Shown here: positions 1-4,917 of the stretch, one piece after another
Position numbering within the stretch: the stretch's first letter is position 1
Layout of the letters: the number at the start of each line of letters is the position of its first letter
NCBI GenBank assembly: GCA_023416335.1
Contig: JAEZHY010000226.1
Span: forward strand, 1 to 6,267
Source: Pseudomonadota bacterium
GTDB taxonomy: Bacteria; Desulfobacterota; Syntrophobacteria; Syntrophobacterales; Syntrophobacteraceae
DNA: 6,267 bases
Reading direction: 5' to 3'
Notes under the pieces: model-generated
Told to the model about the DNA's origin: nothing
Database searches by the model: none
What the model saw: the letters and a program-made list of their open reading frames with translations, nothing else
Translations under genes and position numbers: made by a program

Positions 1-455
1 CCGCTGCTAATTCCTCCGGGATCAATGACGGAGCTGCGATCATCGTCGTTATGTCCGAGAAGAAAGCGGCCGCACTGGGTTTGAAGCCAATGGCGCGCAT
101 TCGCGCGTACGCGTCGAGCGGCGTCGATCCCGCGATTATGGGCATCGGACCTGTACGGGCAAGCCGCAAGGCGCTCGACAAGGCTGGGTGGAGGGCTCAG
201 GACCTTGACCTGATAGAGGCGAACGAGGCATTTGCGGCCCAGGCGGTGGCAGTCAATCGTGAGATGGGCTGGGACATTTCGAAGGTGAACGTAAACGGCG
301 GCGCTGTGGCCCTCGGACATCCAATTGGGGCGTCCGGCGCGCGGATTCTGACAACATTGCTTTACGAGATGCAAAAGCGCGATGCAAAGAAAGGTATCGC
401 AACTCTTTGCATCGGCGGAGGACAGGGGACGGCTGTTGCCGTTGAGCGGAGCTGA
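1..455 (+). CDS. Acetyl-CoA acetyltransferase / thiolase, C-terminal part (5' end outside window)
   Basis: This is the C-terminal 150 residues of a thiolase; the reading frame is open from base 3 ([12 protein letters not shown]...), so the ATG at 51 is internal and not the start. Thiolases condense two acyl-CoAs or cleave 3-ketoacyl-CoA, in the cytoplasm. Visible family motifs are the SGINDGAA segment at the window edge, NEAFA (from base 222), [10 protein letters not shown] with the active-site histidine at 318-320, and CIGGGQGTA with the second active-site cysteine at 408-410. The nucleophilic cysteine of the N-terminal half lies outside the window. The C-terminus is the normal family end, so the gene is intact here. 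A 29-base gap with GGGAGAG leads to the crotonase gene, so the two are probably co-transcribed. Substrate length (acetoacetyl-CoA or longer) cannot be told from this part. Thiolase identity is very sure; the acetyl-CoA type is likely. Confidence 0.95.
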   Translation, partial: AANSSGINDGAAIIVVMSEKKAAALGLKPMARIRAYASSGVDPAIMGIGPVRASRKALDKAGWRAQDLDLIEANEAFAAQAVAVNREMGWDISKVNVNGGAVALGHPIGASGARILTTLLYEMQKRDAKKGIATLCIGGGQGTAVAVERS

Positions 456-484
456 AGGTCAACACCCTGACAGGGAGAGCGCAC

Positions 485-1276
485 ATGAATTATGAGAACA
501 TTCTTTTCGAAGCTCAGGACGGAGTGGGGGTGCTGACGTTTAACAGGCCCAAGGCACTCAATGCGTTAAATCCCGGCACCCTGGACGAAGTTGAGGATGT
601 AGTGGAACGTGTTGGTCATGACGAGGCAATCCGGGTTTTGATACTGACCGGCGCGGGGGACAGGGCCTTTGTGGCGGGCGCGGATATCACGGAGTTCAAA
701 AAGATGAATCCGCTCCAGGCGCGATTATTTGCCGAAAAGGGACAGAACCTGTTCTTCGGGCTCGAAAGTCTTCCAAGACCGGTAATCGCCTGTGTGAACG
801 GTTTCGCACTCGGCGGCGGATGCGAGATCGCGATGTCCTGTGATTTCATTTATGCTTCGGACAAAGCGAAATTCGGACAGCCTGAAATCAATCTTGGACT
901 CATTCCAGGTTTCGGCGGCACGCAGAGGCTTTCGCGCCTGGTTGGCCGGGCGAAGGCCAAAGAACTTTGCATGACCGGTGAAATGATCGACGCGCAACAG
1001 GCAAAAGACCTGGGTCTTGTGGCCAAAGTCTTTCCTGGCGACCAGTTGATGGAAGAGACGATGAAAGTTGCGCACGCGCTTGCGCTCAAGTCCCCGGGAG
1101 TGCTTCGTTCCCTGAAGAAAGTGATCAACGGCGGCTGTGATATCGATCTCAGAAACGGATGCGCCCTGGAAGCCGAAGCGTTCGGGGTCTGCTTTGGCGG
1201 TGAGGATATGCAGGAAGGCGTCTCGGCATTCCTGGAGAAGCGTAAACCGGAGTTTAAAGGGAGCCTTGCCAAATAA
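485..1276 (+). CDS. crt: Enoyl-CoA hydratase / crotonase (short-chain)
   Basis: This complete 263-residue crotonase-fold protein is of normal family length. It adds water reversibly to trans-2-enoyl-CoA (crotonyl-CoA to 3-hydroxybutyryl-CoA). The oxyanion-hole residues sit in AGADI (residues 64-68, Ala66) and ALGGGCE (108-114, Gly111). The two catalytic glutamates of true hydratases are both present, Glu114 (GGGCE) and Glu134 (GQPEINLG), which separates it from crotonase-fold members with other chemistry. GLIPGFGGTQRL (138-149) follows as in the family. The ATG is preceded by GGGAGAG at 473-479 with good spacing, and the N-terminus (MNYENILFE) matches where hydratases begin. It lies between thiolase and acyl-CoA dehydrogenase on the same strand, as expected of a beta-oxidation or butyrate-type operon. 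The symbol crt rests on this context; a more general hydratase name would fit equally well. Confidence 0.95.
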   Translation: MNYENILFEAQDGVGVLTFNRPKALNALNPGTLDEVEDVVERVGHDEAIRVLILTGAGDRAFVAGADITEFKKMNPLQARLFAEKGQNLFFGLESLPRPVIACVNGFALGGGCEIAMSCDFIYASDKAKFGQPEINLGLIPGFGGTQRLSRLVGRAKAKELCMTGEMIDAQQAKDLGLVAKVFPGDQLMEETMKVAHALALKSPGVLRSLKKVINGGCDIDLRNGCALEAEAFGVCFGGEDMQEGVSAFLEKRKPEFKGSLAK

Positions 1277-1296
1277 ACGCTTGTCGGACTCTTGAA

Positions 1297-1303
1297 AGCG
1301 AGG
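1297..1303 (+). promoter_or_regulatory. Ribosome binding site that decides the acyl-CoA dehydrogenase start
   Basis: AGCGAGG lies 7 bases before the ATG at 1311. A TTG at 1305 is in frame two codons earlier, but it would leave only one base between this purine block and the start. The ATG also gives the usual family N-terminus MNFELTDEQ, so 1311 is preferred. Confidence 0.6.
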
Positions 1304-1310
1304 ATTGATA

Positions 1311-2459
1311 ATGAACTTTGAACTGACCGATGAACAAAAGATGATTCAGGAAATGGCCCGCAAGTTTGCCGAGCGGGAAATCAAGCCCGTTGCGGCCGAA
1401 CTCGACCGGACACATAAGCACCCCGAAGAAATCTGCAGGAAAATGGGCGAACTGGGGCTTATGGGCGTGACTATTCCGGAAGAGTACGGCGGGGCCGGCA
1501 TGGACTATGTTTCCTATGCTCTGGCGATTATCGAGATATCCAAGGCCTGTGGTTCGTGCGGCGTCATCATGAGCGTCTGCAACAGCCTCTATAATTTCCC
1601 CGTCTATAGATATGGGACCGAGGAGCAGAAAAAGAAATACCTCACTCCGGTGGCCAGCGGAGAGCACCTCGGCTGCTATGGGCTTACCGAACCCGGCGCC
1701 GGATCAGATCCGGCAAAAATGCTTACCAATGCCGTACCGAACGGGGACGAGTGGGTAATCAACGGCACGAAAAGATTCATCACGAACGGCAACGTTGCCA
1801 GATACTGCGTACTGGCGGCTGTTACCGACAAATCGGCAGGCTATAAGGGAATCAGTTCCTTTATCATAGACTTCGAAAACACCCCCGGATTTCGCGTGGG
1901 CAAAGTCGAGGAAAAACTCGGAATCAATGCGTCCGGGACGGCCGAACTGGTATTCGAAGATGCGCGCATTCCGAAAGAAAACCTGCTTGGCAAGCCGGGT
2001 GAGGGGTTCAGGCAGATGCTGACGACTCTCGACGGTGGGCGGATCGGAATCGCTTCCCAGGCCCTGGGAATCGGCAGGGCAGCCCTCGAGGGCGCTCTGG
2101 AGTACAGCAAGACACGCGAACAGTTCAACCAGCCGATTTCGAACTTCCAGGCAATCCAGTGGAAACTCGCCGATATGGCCACCCAACTCGATGCCTCGGA
2201 ACTGCTCGTTCTCCGGGCTGCCTGGCTCGAGGATAACAAGAAACCATACGAAAAAGAGTCGGCCATGGCGAAGCTCTTAGCCTCCGACTCGGCTATGGCG
2301 GCCACAATCGAAGGCGTGCAGATTTTCGGGGGGTACGGCTACTGCAAGGAATACCCGATGGAACGATACATGCGGGACGCCAAAATAACCCAGATCTATG
2401 AAGGCACAAACGAGATCATGCGCCTGGTTATAGCACGGAACCTCCTTAAGAATAGATAG
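1311..2459 (+). CDS. Acyl-CoA dehydrogenase, short-chain/butyryl-CoA type
   Basis: This complete 382-residue FAD enzyme is of normal length for the short-chain family. It interconverts acyl-CoA and trans-2-enoyl-CoA and passes electrons to an electron-transfer flavoprotein in the cytoplasm. The order is an N-terminal helical domain (about 1-120), a middle beta domain with signature CYGLTEPGAGSD (122-133), and a C-terminal helical domain with the second signature around QIFGGYGY (337-344) and QIYEGTNEIMR (361-371). Glu364 in YEGT is at the position of the catalytic base of short-chain and butyryl-CoA dehydrogenases. The start was set at ATG 1311 from spacing and family N-terminus. It lies 34 bases after the hydratase and is followed by a terminator, so it is the last gene of the operon. 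No etfA or etfB follows, so the electron acceptor is encoded elsewhere or upstream. Chain-length preference (C4 likely) is inference; bcd would be a reasonable name. Confidence 0.95.
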   Translation: MNFELTDEQKMIQEMARKFAEREIKPVAAELDRTHKHPEEICRKMGELGLMGVTIPEEYGGAGMDYVSYALAIIEISKACGSCGVIMSVCNSLYNFPVYRYGTEEQKKKYLTPVASGEHLGCYGLTEPGAGSDPAKMLTNAVPNGDEWVINGTKRFITNGNVARYCVLAAVTDKSAGYKGISSFIIDFENTPGFRVGKVEEKLGINASGTAELVFEDARIPKENLLGKPGEGFRQMLTTLDGGRIGIASQALGIGRAALEGALEYSKTREQFNQPISNFQAIQWKLADMATQLDASELLVLRAAWLEDNKKPYEKESAMAKLLASDSAMAATIEGVQIFGGYGYCKEYPMERYMRDAKITQIYEGTNEIMRLVIARNLLKNR

Positions 2460-2497
2460 AATGCCCGGAACGAAGACGAAACCGGACCGAAAAAGTG

Positions 2498-2530
2498 AAG
2501 AGGCGCGGACGATAAGCCGCGCCTCTTTTT
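2498..2530 (+). terminator. Rho-independent terminator after the CoA operon, probably two-way
   Basis: A perfect 11-bp stem pairs AAGAGGCGCGG (2498-2508) with CCGCGCCTCTT (2517-2527) across an 8-base loop, followed by Ts to 2530. It lies 38 bases after the dehydrogenase stop. Read on the other strand, the same stem is followed by the T-rich CTTCACTTTTT, so it could also end transcription of the convergent small gene at 2585-2860. Confidence 0.9.
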
Positions 2531-2584
2531 ATGGATTCGCCGGAGTATTTTGCTCCATATACAGTAAGGAGGCGGTCTCGGAGA

Positions 2585-2860
2585 CTAGGGTTCATTAACA
2601 TGGCCGATGCGATCGGAGCAGCCTTTTTCGAGCCCGTTTACCTTGTACCCTTCCGAAATGGCCATGAATGCCGGGTTATTGGCGGAATGAAGAAATTCTT
2701 CGACTTTTTTCGCCAAATCCTCCTTCAGGTCCAGAAAGGCCTTCCTGAGATCCGGCGTTAGCGTTTGCCATTCGCAGAAGCGGCTCTCGTTCCCGTTTTC
2801 GATACAGACAAACAAATCTTCGCGAATCTCGACTTCGACTCCGTCTACATCAAGCAGCAT
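2585..2860 (-). CDS. Small acidic hypothetical protein (91 aa)
   Basis: I do not recognise this protein. It has 91 residues and is acidic in its N-terminal half, with no signal peptide or membrane segment. The start MLLDVDGVEVEIRED looks like a short beta-strand pair, and residues about 36-58 (PDLRKAFLDLKEDLAKKVEE) form a charged amphipathic helix. There are three cysteines (19, 29, 81) without a classical metal-binding spacing. The ATG at 2860-2858 has a strong upstream purine block (GAGGGGAG) four bases away, which is the main reason to accept the gene over the 76-residue frame on the opposite strand. It shares strand with the small gene at 3214-3495, but about 350 structured bases separate them, so a common transcript is uncertain. 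It converges on the acyl-CoA dehydrogenase and probably uses the same terminator. No function is proposed. Confidence 0.65.
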   Translation of the reverse strand: MLLDVDGVEVEIREDLFVCIENGNESRFCEWQTLTPDLRKAFLDLKEDLAKKVEEFLHSANNPAFMAISEGYKVNGLEKGCSDRIGHVNEP

Positions 2861-2880
2861 ATGACTCCCCTCGACAAGGA

Positions 2881-2900
2881 TTAGGATTGTCTAGTCCTAA
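2881..2900. repeat. Short inverted repeat just upstream of the 91-aa gene
   Basis: TTAGGA (2881-2886) and TCCTAA (2895-2900) are perfect 6-base arms around an 8-base centre. The repeat ends 20 bases before the start codon of the - strand gene, next to its ribosome binding site. It could be an operator half-site pair or a small mRNA hairpin; neither is proven. Confidence 0.4.
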
Positions 2901-2938
2901 CCATTGTCCCGGGGGTGGTCAATTCAATGTTCGGCGAT

Positions 2939-2983
2939 TCACAACAGGGGTATCCTGTTGTGTGAGATATGCAAAGTATGCAT
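2939..2983 (-). CDS. Possible 14-codon leader peptide (uORF) before the 91-aa gene
   Basis: On the - strand an ATG at 2983 is preceded by AGGAG at a spacing of four bases and opens a 14-codon frame, MHTLHISHNRIPLL, ending in TGA. It runs through the two adjacent hairpins at 2940-2988 and ends 78 bases before the 91-residue gene. That arrangement is what a translated leader controlling a downstream gene looks like, but such a short frame can arise by chance and nothing else supports it. Confidence 0.2.
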   Translation of the reverse strand: MHTLHISHNRIPLL

Positions 2984-2988
2984 ATCAC
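2940..2988. repeat. Two back-to-back perfect hairpins
   Basis: The first hairpin pairs CACAACAGG (2940-2948) with CCTGTTGTG (2954-2962) around a 5-base loop. The second pairs GATATGCA (2966-2973) with TGCATATC (2979-2986) around a 5-base loop, with one further G-C pair at 2964/2988 beyond an A-A mismatch. They lie one base apart. Neither is followed by a T-run on either strand, so they are not ordinary terminators. They could be protein-binding palindromes or the edge of the structured stretch that follows. Confidence 0.6.
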
Positions 2989-3022
2989 TCCTATCGACCC
3001 AGCTCCGCCCTTCCTGTCCTAC

Positions 3023-3163
3023 GGCCGCAGGCAGTAAAATCACTGCCTGGGCCACCCTCCGCCGGTCCCCGGCCGGCACGCGGGAAACCGTGCCTCAACG
3101 GTAAAAGGAATGGAAGTCTCTCATTCCAGTCTGAACCGCGCCTGCAGCGTGGCGTTCCCGCTG
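3023..3163. other. Dense hairpin cluster, candidate structured RNA or structured intergenic element
   Basis: At least five stems occur in 141 bases. (1) GGCC-CAGGCAGT (3023-3035, one bulged G at 3027) pairs with ACTGCCTG-GGCC (3042-3053), loop AAAATC, 12 bp. (2) GCCGG/CCGGC at 3061-3073. (3) GGCACG/CGTGCC at 3075-3094. (4) GGAATG/CATTCC at 3107-3127, enclosed by CGGT/ACCG at 3099-3102 and 3135-3138. (5) CAGCG/CGCTG at 3145-3163. In addition GCGGGAA (3080-3086) is complementary to TTCCCGC (3155-3161), so loops of stems 3 and 5 could contact each other. Frames of 66-115 codons cross this stretch on both strands, but none has a convincing start or protein-like composition. Strand and class are unknown. 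It does not match the tmRNA, RNase P, SRP or c-di-GMP riboswitch motifs I know. Confidence 0.45.
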
Positions 3164-3213
3164 GTTTGAGATATAATCGCAATGCTATGGGAACAGACTG
3201 TTTCGAGTGCACT

Positions 3214-3495
3214 TTATCCAATTACAGGCATTGAGAACTTCTTTATTTTTCTGATCGAACACTCCGTTTCACAGCGGATGCAATCCGTAATCAGTTCATG
3301 TGCCTCATCGTCTGCGGCTTCCCACATATCGAACCCTTCCTCGTCCTTGCCTTTGTATTCGAGCCACTCCATGTTCGGCATGTAATATTTCCCGTCGATG
3401 ACGAGATGGTCCCCTTCGTTTTCGCATGGAGGTCGAATTTCCCACTCATCCGGGATTTCGAGTTCATAGCTGACAGTCACAATCACCTTCTTCAT
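3214..3495 (-). CDS. Small acidic hypothetical protein (93 aa) with a cysteine cluster
   Basis: I do not recognise this protein. It has 93 residues and is strongly acidic (many Asp/Glu, e.g. KDEEGFDMWEAADDEAHE at about 50-67) with a basic C-terminal tail. It begins with a beta-strand-like MKKVIVTVSYELEIPDEWEI and has no signal peptide or membrane span. Cysteines at 72, 75 and 79 (CIRCETEC, C-x2-C-x3-C) plus Cys24 could bind a metal, although this is not a standard motif I can name. The ATG at 3495-3493 follows AAGGA at a spacing of about ten bases. A broken frame ends 2 bases upstream (TAA at 3498-3500). It is probably a real gene, because the start signals and composition are better than in overlapping frames of the other strand. 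Function unknown; an adaptor or small regulatory protein would only be a guess. Confidence 0.7.
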   Translation of the reverse strand: MKKVIVTVSYELEIPDEWEIRPPCENEGDHLVIDGKYYMPNMEWLEYKGKDEEGFDMWEAADDEAHELITDCIRCETECSIRKIKKFSMPVIG

Positions 3496-3500
3496 CGTTA

Positions 3501-3827
3501 AGCATCCTTAATCAAGCCGCACTTTAATGCCGGTTTTCAATTGGCTGCCGGCGACTCCTTGCAGGTAGTGGGATTGTTTTTCCGTGTTCCGCTTTTTTTA
3601 ACAGCCAGGGCGGGTAAAAGACCGCCTTGGCGAGTTTCGACGATATACTCAAATAACCGTCATTGTATTTGATGTAAAGATTTTACGACAGCTCCTACCA
3701 ATATCTCGGCCGCATTTTGTGAACTGTTCCCGGGGCTCGGAGGAATGAGCCACTCGGGTATTGAGTCCCGCTTTACCGTTAATACATGTGACAGTTCGCC
3801 ATTTTCGTTCGCTGCTTTATTTCCCGT
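3501..3827 (-). pseudogene. Coding-like frame with two in-frame TGA codons (possible gene remnant)
   Basis: One - strand frame runs from 3827 to the TAA at 3498-3500, broken only by TGA at 3660-3662 and 3537-3539. The pieces are 55, 40 and 12 codons. They read like protein, e.g. LTVKRDSIPEWLIPPSPG and RLFEYIVETRQGGLLPALAV, with few cysteines and no low-complexity stretches. The last piece (KPALKCGLIKDA) stops 2 bases before the ATG of the 93-residue gene, as coupled genes do. There is no ATG in the frame. It may be a decayed gene or a chance open frame in non-coding DNA; homologues without the TGA codons would decide. I recognise no family. Confidence 0.25.
3604..3631. repeat. Inverted repeat, 10-bp stem
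   Basis: GCCAGGGCGG (3604-3613) pairs with CCGCCTTGGC (3622-3631), with one G-U pair and the 8-base loop GTAAAAGA. A T7 run lies just before it on the + strand (3593-3599) instead of after it, so it is not a normal terminator in either direction. Confidence 0.5.
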
Positions 3828-3931
3828 TCAAAGCCCTCAATCATTGAGATGCACAGTCGCACAAGTGCACAAGCGATGAATAGTATCATATCACAGCCGG
3901 GATAGTGTGGTTCAACGATGAATTGCATCAT
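3779..3931 (-). CDS. Possible 50-codon ORF, unrecognised
   Basis: A 50-residue frame opens with two adjacent ATG codons at 3931-3926 and ends with TAA at 3779-3781. It reads MMQFIVEPHYPGCDMILFIA at the start and contains a charged helix-like IEGFEREIKQRTK near the end. No good ribosome binding site precedes it. Its 3' part overlaps, in another frame, the coding-like stretch at 3501-3827, so at most one of them is likely to be real unless a frameshift separates parts of one old gene. The length alone is easily reached by chance. Confidence 0.2.
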   Translation of the reverse strand: MMQFIVEPHYPGCDMILFIACALVRLCISMIEGFEREIKQRTKMANCHMY

Positions 3932-4065
3932 TCTTGGCGGCAGAATTCCCGATGTTCTGAATATTATTCAATCTTGTGAATAGAGGAGAACTCCCCGCCT
4001 TGACATAAGACCAAAAGGATGGCACTGTCTCATTGTTTAGACTAAGCAGATGCAAATGCAGCAGT
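3832..4065. other. Remainder of the intergenic stretch upstream of the secreted protein
   Basis: Apart from the possible 50-codon frame, this holds only small signals. There is a 13-base palindrome TGAATATTATTCA at 3958-3970, and TGAATAG recurs at 3876-3882 and 3977-3983. A TTGACA hexamer sits at 4000-4005 on the + strand, but no good -10 hexamer lies 16-18 bases after it. The promoter of the gene at 4127 must lie somewhere here, but I cannot place it. Confidence 0.35.
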
Positions 4066-4096
4066 GGGCAACTCTTAAGTAAATGTAAAGTTGCCC
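4066..4096 (+). promoter_or_regulatory. Leader hairpin upstream of the secreted protein gene
   Basis: GGGCAACT (4066-4073) and AGTTGCCC (4089-4096) form a perfect 8-bp stem around a 15-base AT-rich loop that contains the palindrome CTTAAG. It ends 30 bases before the start codon and 17 bases before the ribosome binding site. There is no T-run after it. It could stabilise the mRNA 5' end, bind a regulator as DNA or tune translation; which one is not visible. Confidence 0.45.
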
Positions 4097-4126
4097 GGAT
4101 GATCTACAATCTCAGGGAGGGGTAAG

Positions 4127-4654
4127 ATGAAACTGGCACGTTTTCTTTGCATCACAGCTGTATTGCTCATGTCTTTATCGGTTGTTCCCAATGTCATGGC
4201 GGGATCCCCCATCACCTACCTCGGTAAGACCACCTGGACGGTTCATGTAGACCAGTCAACCGTCCCGCAGGCCGCGGGCCAATCCTTTACCATGACCGGG
4301 GCCGTCAGCAAGGTGGGGGACGAATTTTATCTGTTCCAGGGCTATGTCAATGACGCTGTGAGTGGTCCTTACGTCGTTTCAGGTTCGGGTTTTCTTAACG
4401 GCACAACCCTCGTTTTCACACTGAGTGAGTCGCAACGGCATTCCGGTGCATCACGCGATAGCGGGGTCTTGCATGTCGAACTGGACAAGACGACGCTGAA
4501 CGGCACCATGTACGATATCGGCCATGATTATGATACCAGCCAGGGTACTTTTGCTGATAGGTATACAACCGGTACGGTCACCCTTTCGGGCGGGGTCATA
4601 ACGCTCTCCAGCGCATCAAACGTGTCGACGAATTTGTTGCTCCTGGATGATTGA
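4127..4654 (+). CDS. Secreted beta-rich hypothetical protein (175 aa)
   Basis: The N-terminus is a textbook Sec signal peptide: MKLAR, a hydrophobic core at about 6-21, then VMA before Gly26, so signal peptidase I should cut after Ala25. No lipobox cysteine is present, and the mature part of about 150 residues has no cysteine. It is rich in Thr, Ser, Gly and Val with repeated turn-like NG/SG pairs (TGAVSKVGDEFYLFQGYV, GFLNGTTLVFTLS, TTLNGTMYDIG). This suggests a small all-beta domain in the periplasm, at the surface or outside the cell. No catalytic motif was recognised. The ATG follows a strong GGGAGGGG (4115-4122) by four bases. It stands alone: a long leader with a hairpin precedes it and a terminator follows, so it is probably a single-gene unit. 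It converges on the glycosyltransferase, with no evidence of joint function. Confidence 0.85.
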   Translation: MKLARFLCITAVLLMSLSVVPNVMAGSPITYLGKTTWTVHVDQSTVPQAAGQSFTMTGAVSKVGDEFYLFQGYVNDAVSGPYVVSGSGFLNGTTLVFTLSESQRHSGASRDSGVLHVELDKTTLNGTMYDIGHDYDTSQGTFADRYTTGTVTLSGGVITLSSASNVSTNLLLLDD

Positions 4655-4677
4655 TCCGCAAAAATCCTGGATCATTG
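4641..4677 (+). repeat. Short direct repeat over the stop codon
   Basis: TCCTGGATGATTG (4641-4653) recurs as TCCTGGATCATTG (4665-4677), 12 of 13 bases alike, 24 bases apart. The first copy includes the last codons and most of the stop codon of the secreted protein. It is probably a small local duplication. Confidence 0.4.
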
Positions 4678-4743
4678 CAGTGCTTCATTTTTGAACCGGG
4701 CATCAAGAGGCCACAAGAACGACAAACAGGCAAACGAGTCTTA

Positions 4744-4783
4744 AAAGGGCAGGGTCGACATTGACTCTGCCTTTTCAATTTTT
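4744..4783 (+). terminator. Terminator between convergent genes, probably two-way
   Basis: A 13-bp stem (4744-4756 with 4763-4775, two G-U pairs) closes a 6-base loop GACATT. On the + strand it is followed by TTTT within the stem end and TTTTT at 4779-4783. On the - strand the stem ends in TTTTAA. It lies 90 bases after the secreted protein gene and 142 bases beyond the stop of the convergent glycosyltransferase, so it can serve both. Confidence 0.8.
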
Positions 4784-4917
4784 GGGTTCCGACCCGCAAA
4801 TGACCGCCCCGACCTTACCTGAGACTGGTTGTCTACCCCGGTTTCAGTTCAATATTTAGGCCTTCAAAGCACTCATACCTGATTGGCACCGTTGAGTGAA
4901 CAAGAACTCGGGCAGGT

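Noticed and set aside
51..53. ATG at 51 as a thiolase start
   Set aside because: The frame is open back to base 3 with conserved thiolase sequence before it, so this methionine is internal.
1305..1310. TTG start giving the acyl-CoA dehydrogenase two extra residues
   Set aside because: It sits only one base after the purine-rich ribosome binding site; ATG at 1311 has normal spacing and the usual family N-terminus.
3172..3177. TATAAT as a + strand promoter -10
   Set aside because: No acceptable -35 hexamer lies 16-18 bases upstream, and no + strand gene follows nearby.
2991..3221. 76-codon - strand frame across the hairpin cluster
   Set aside because: It is very rich in Arg, Gly and Pro, as expected from reading GC-rich hairpins, and the inverted repeats explain the sequence better.
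2887..3234. 115-codon + strand frame over the same stretch
   Set aside because: Odd composition (many Pro, Arg, Cys), no clear ribosome binding site, and it overlaps the structured region and the 3' end of the 93-aa gene on the other strand.
3497..3503. GTTAAGC matching the integron attC core GTTRRRY
   Set aside because: No partner RYYYAAC box or attC-like hairpin at a suitable distance and no integrase; a seven-base degenerate match is common by chance.
3745..3879. 44-codon + strand frame starting MSHSGIESRF
   Set aside because: GGAGGA touches the ATG with no spacing, the composition is not protein-like, and it is antisense to a more coding-like frame.
4018..4037. TGGCAC at 4019-4024 as a sigma-54 promoter
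   Set aside because: The GC of the -12 element is missing at the required distance; the bases there are TT.
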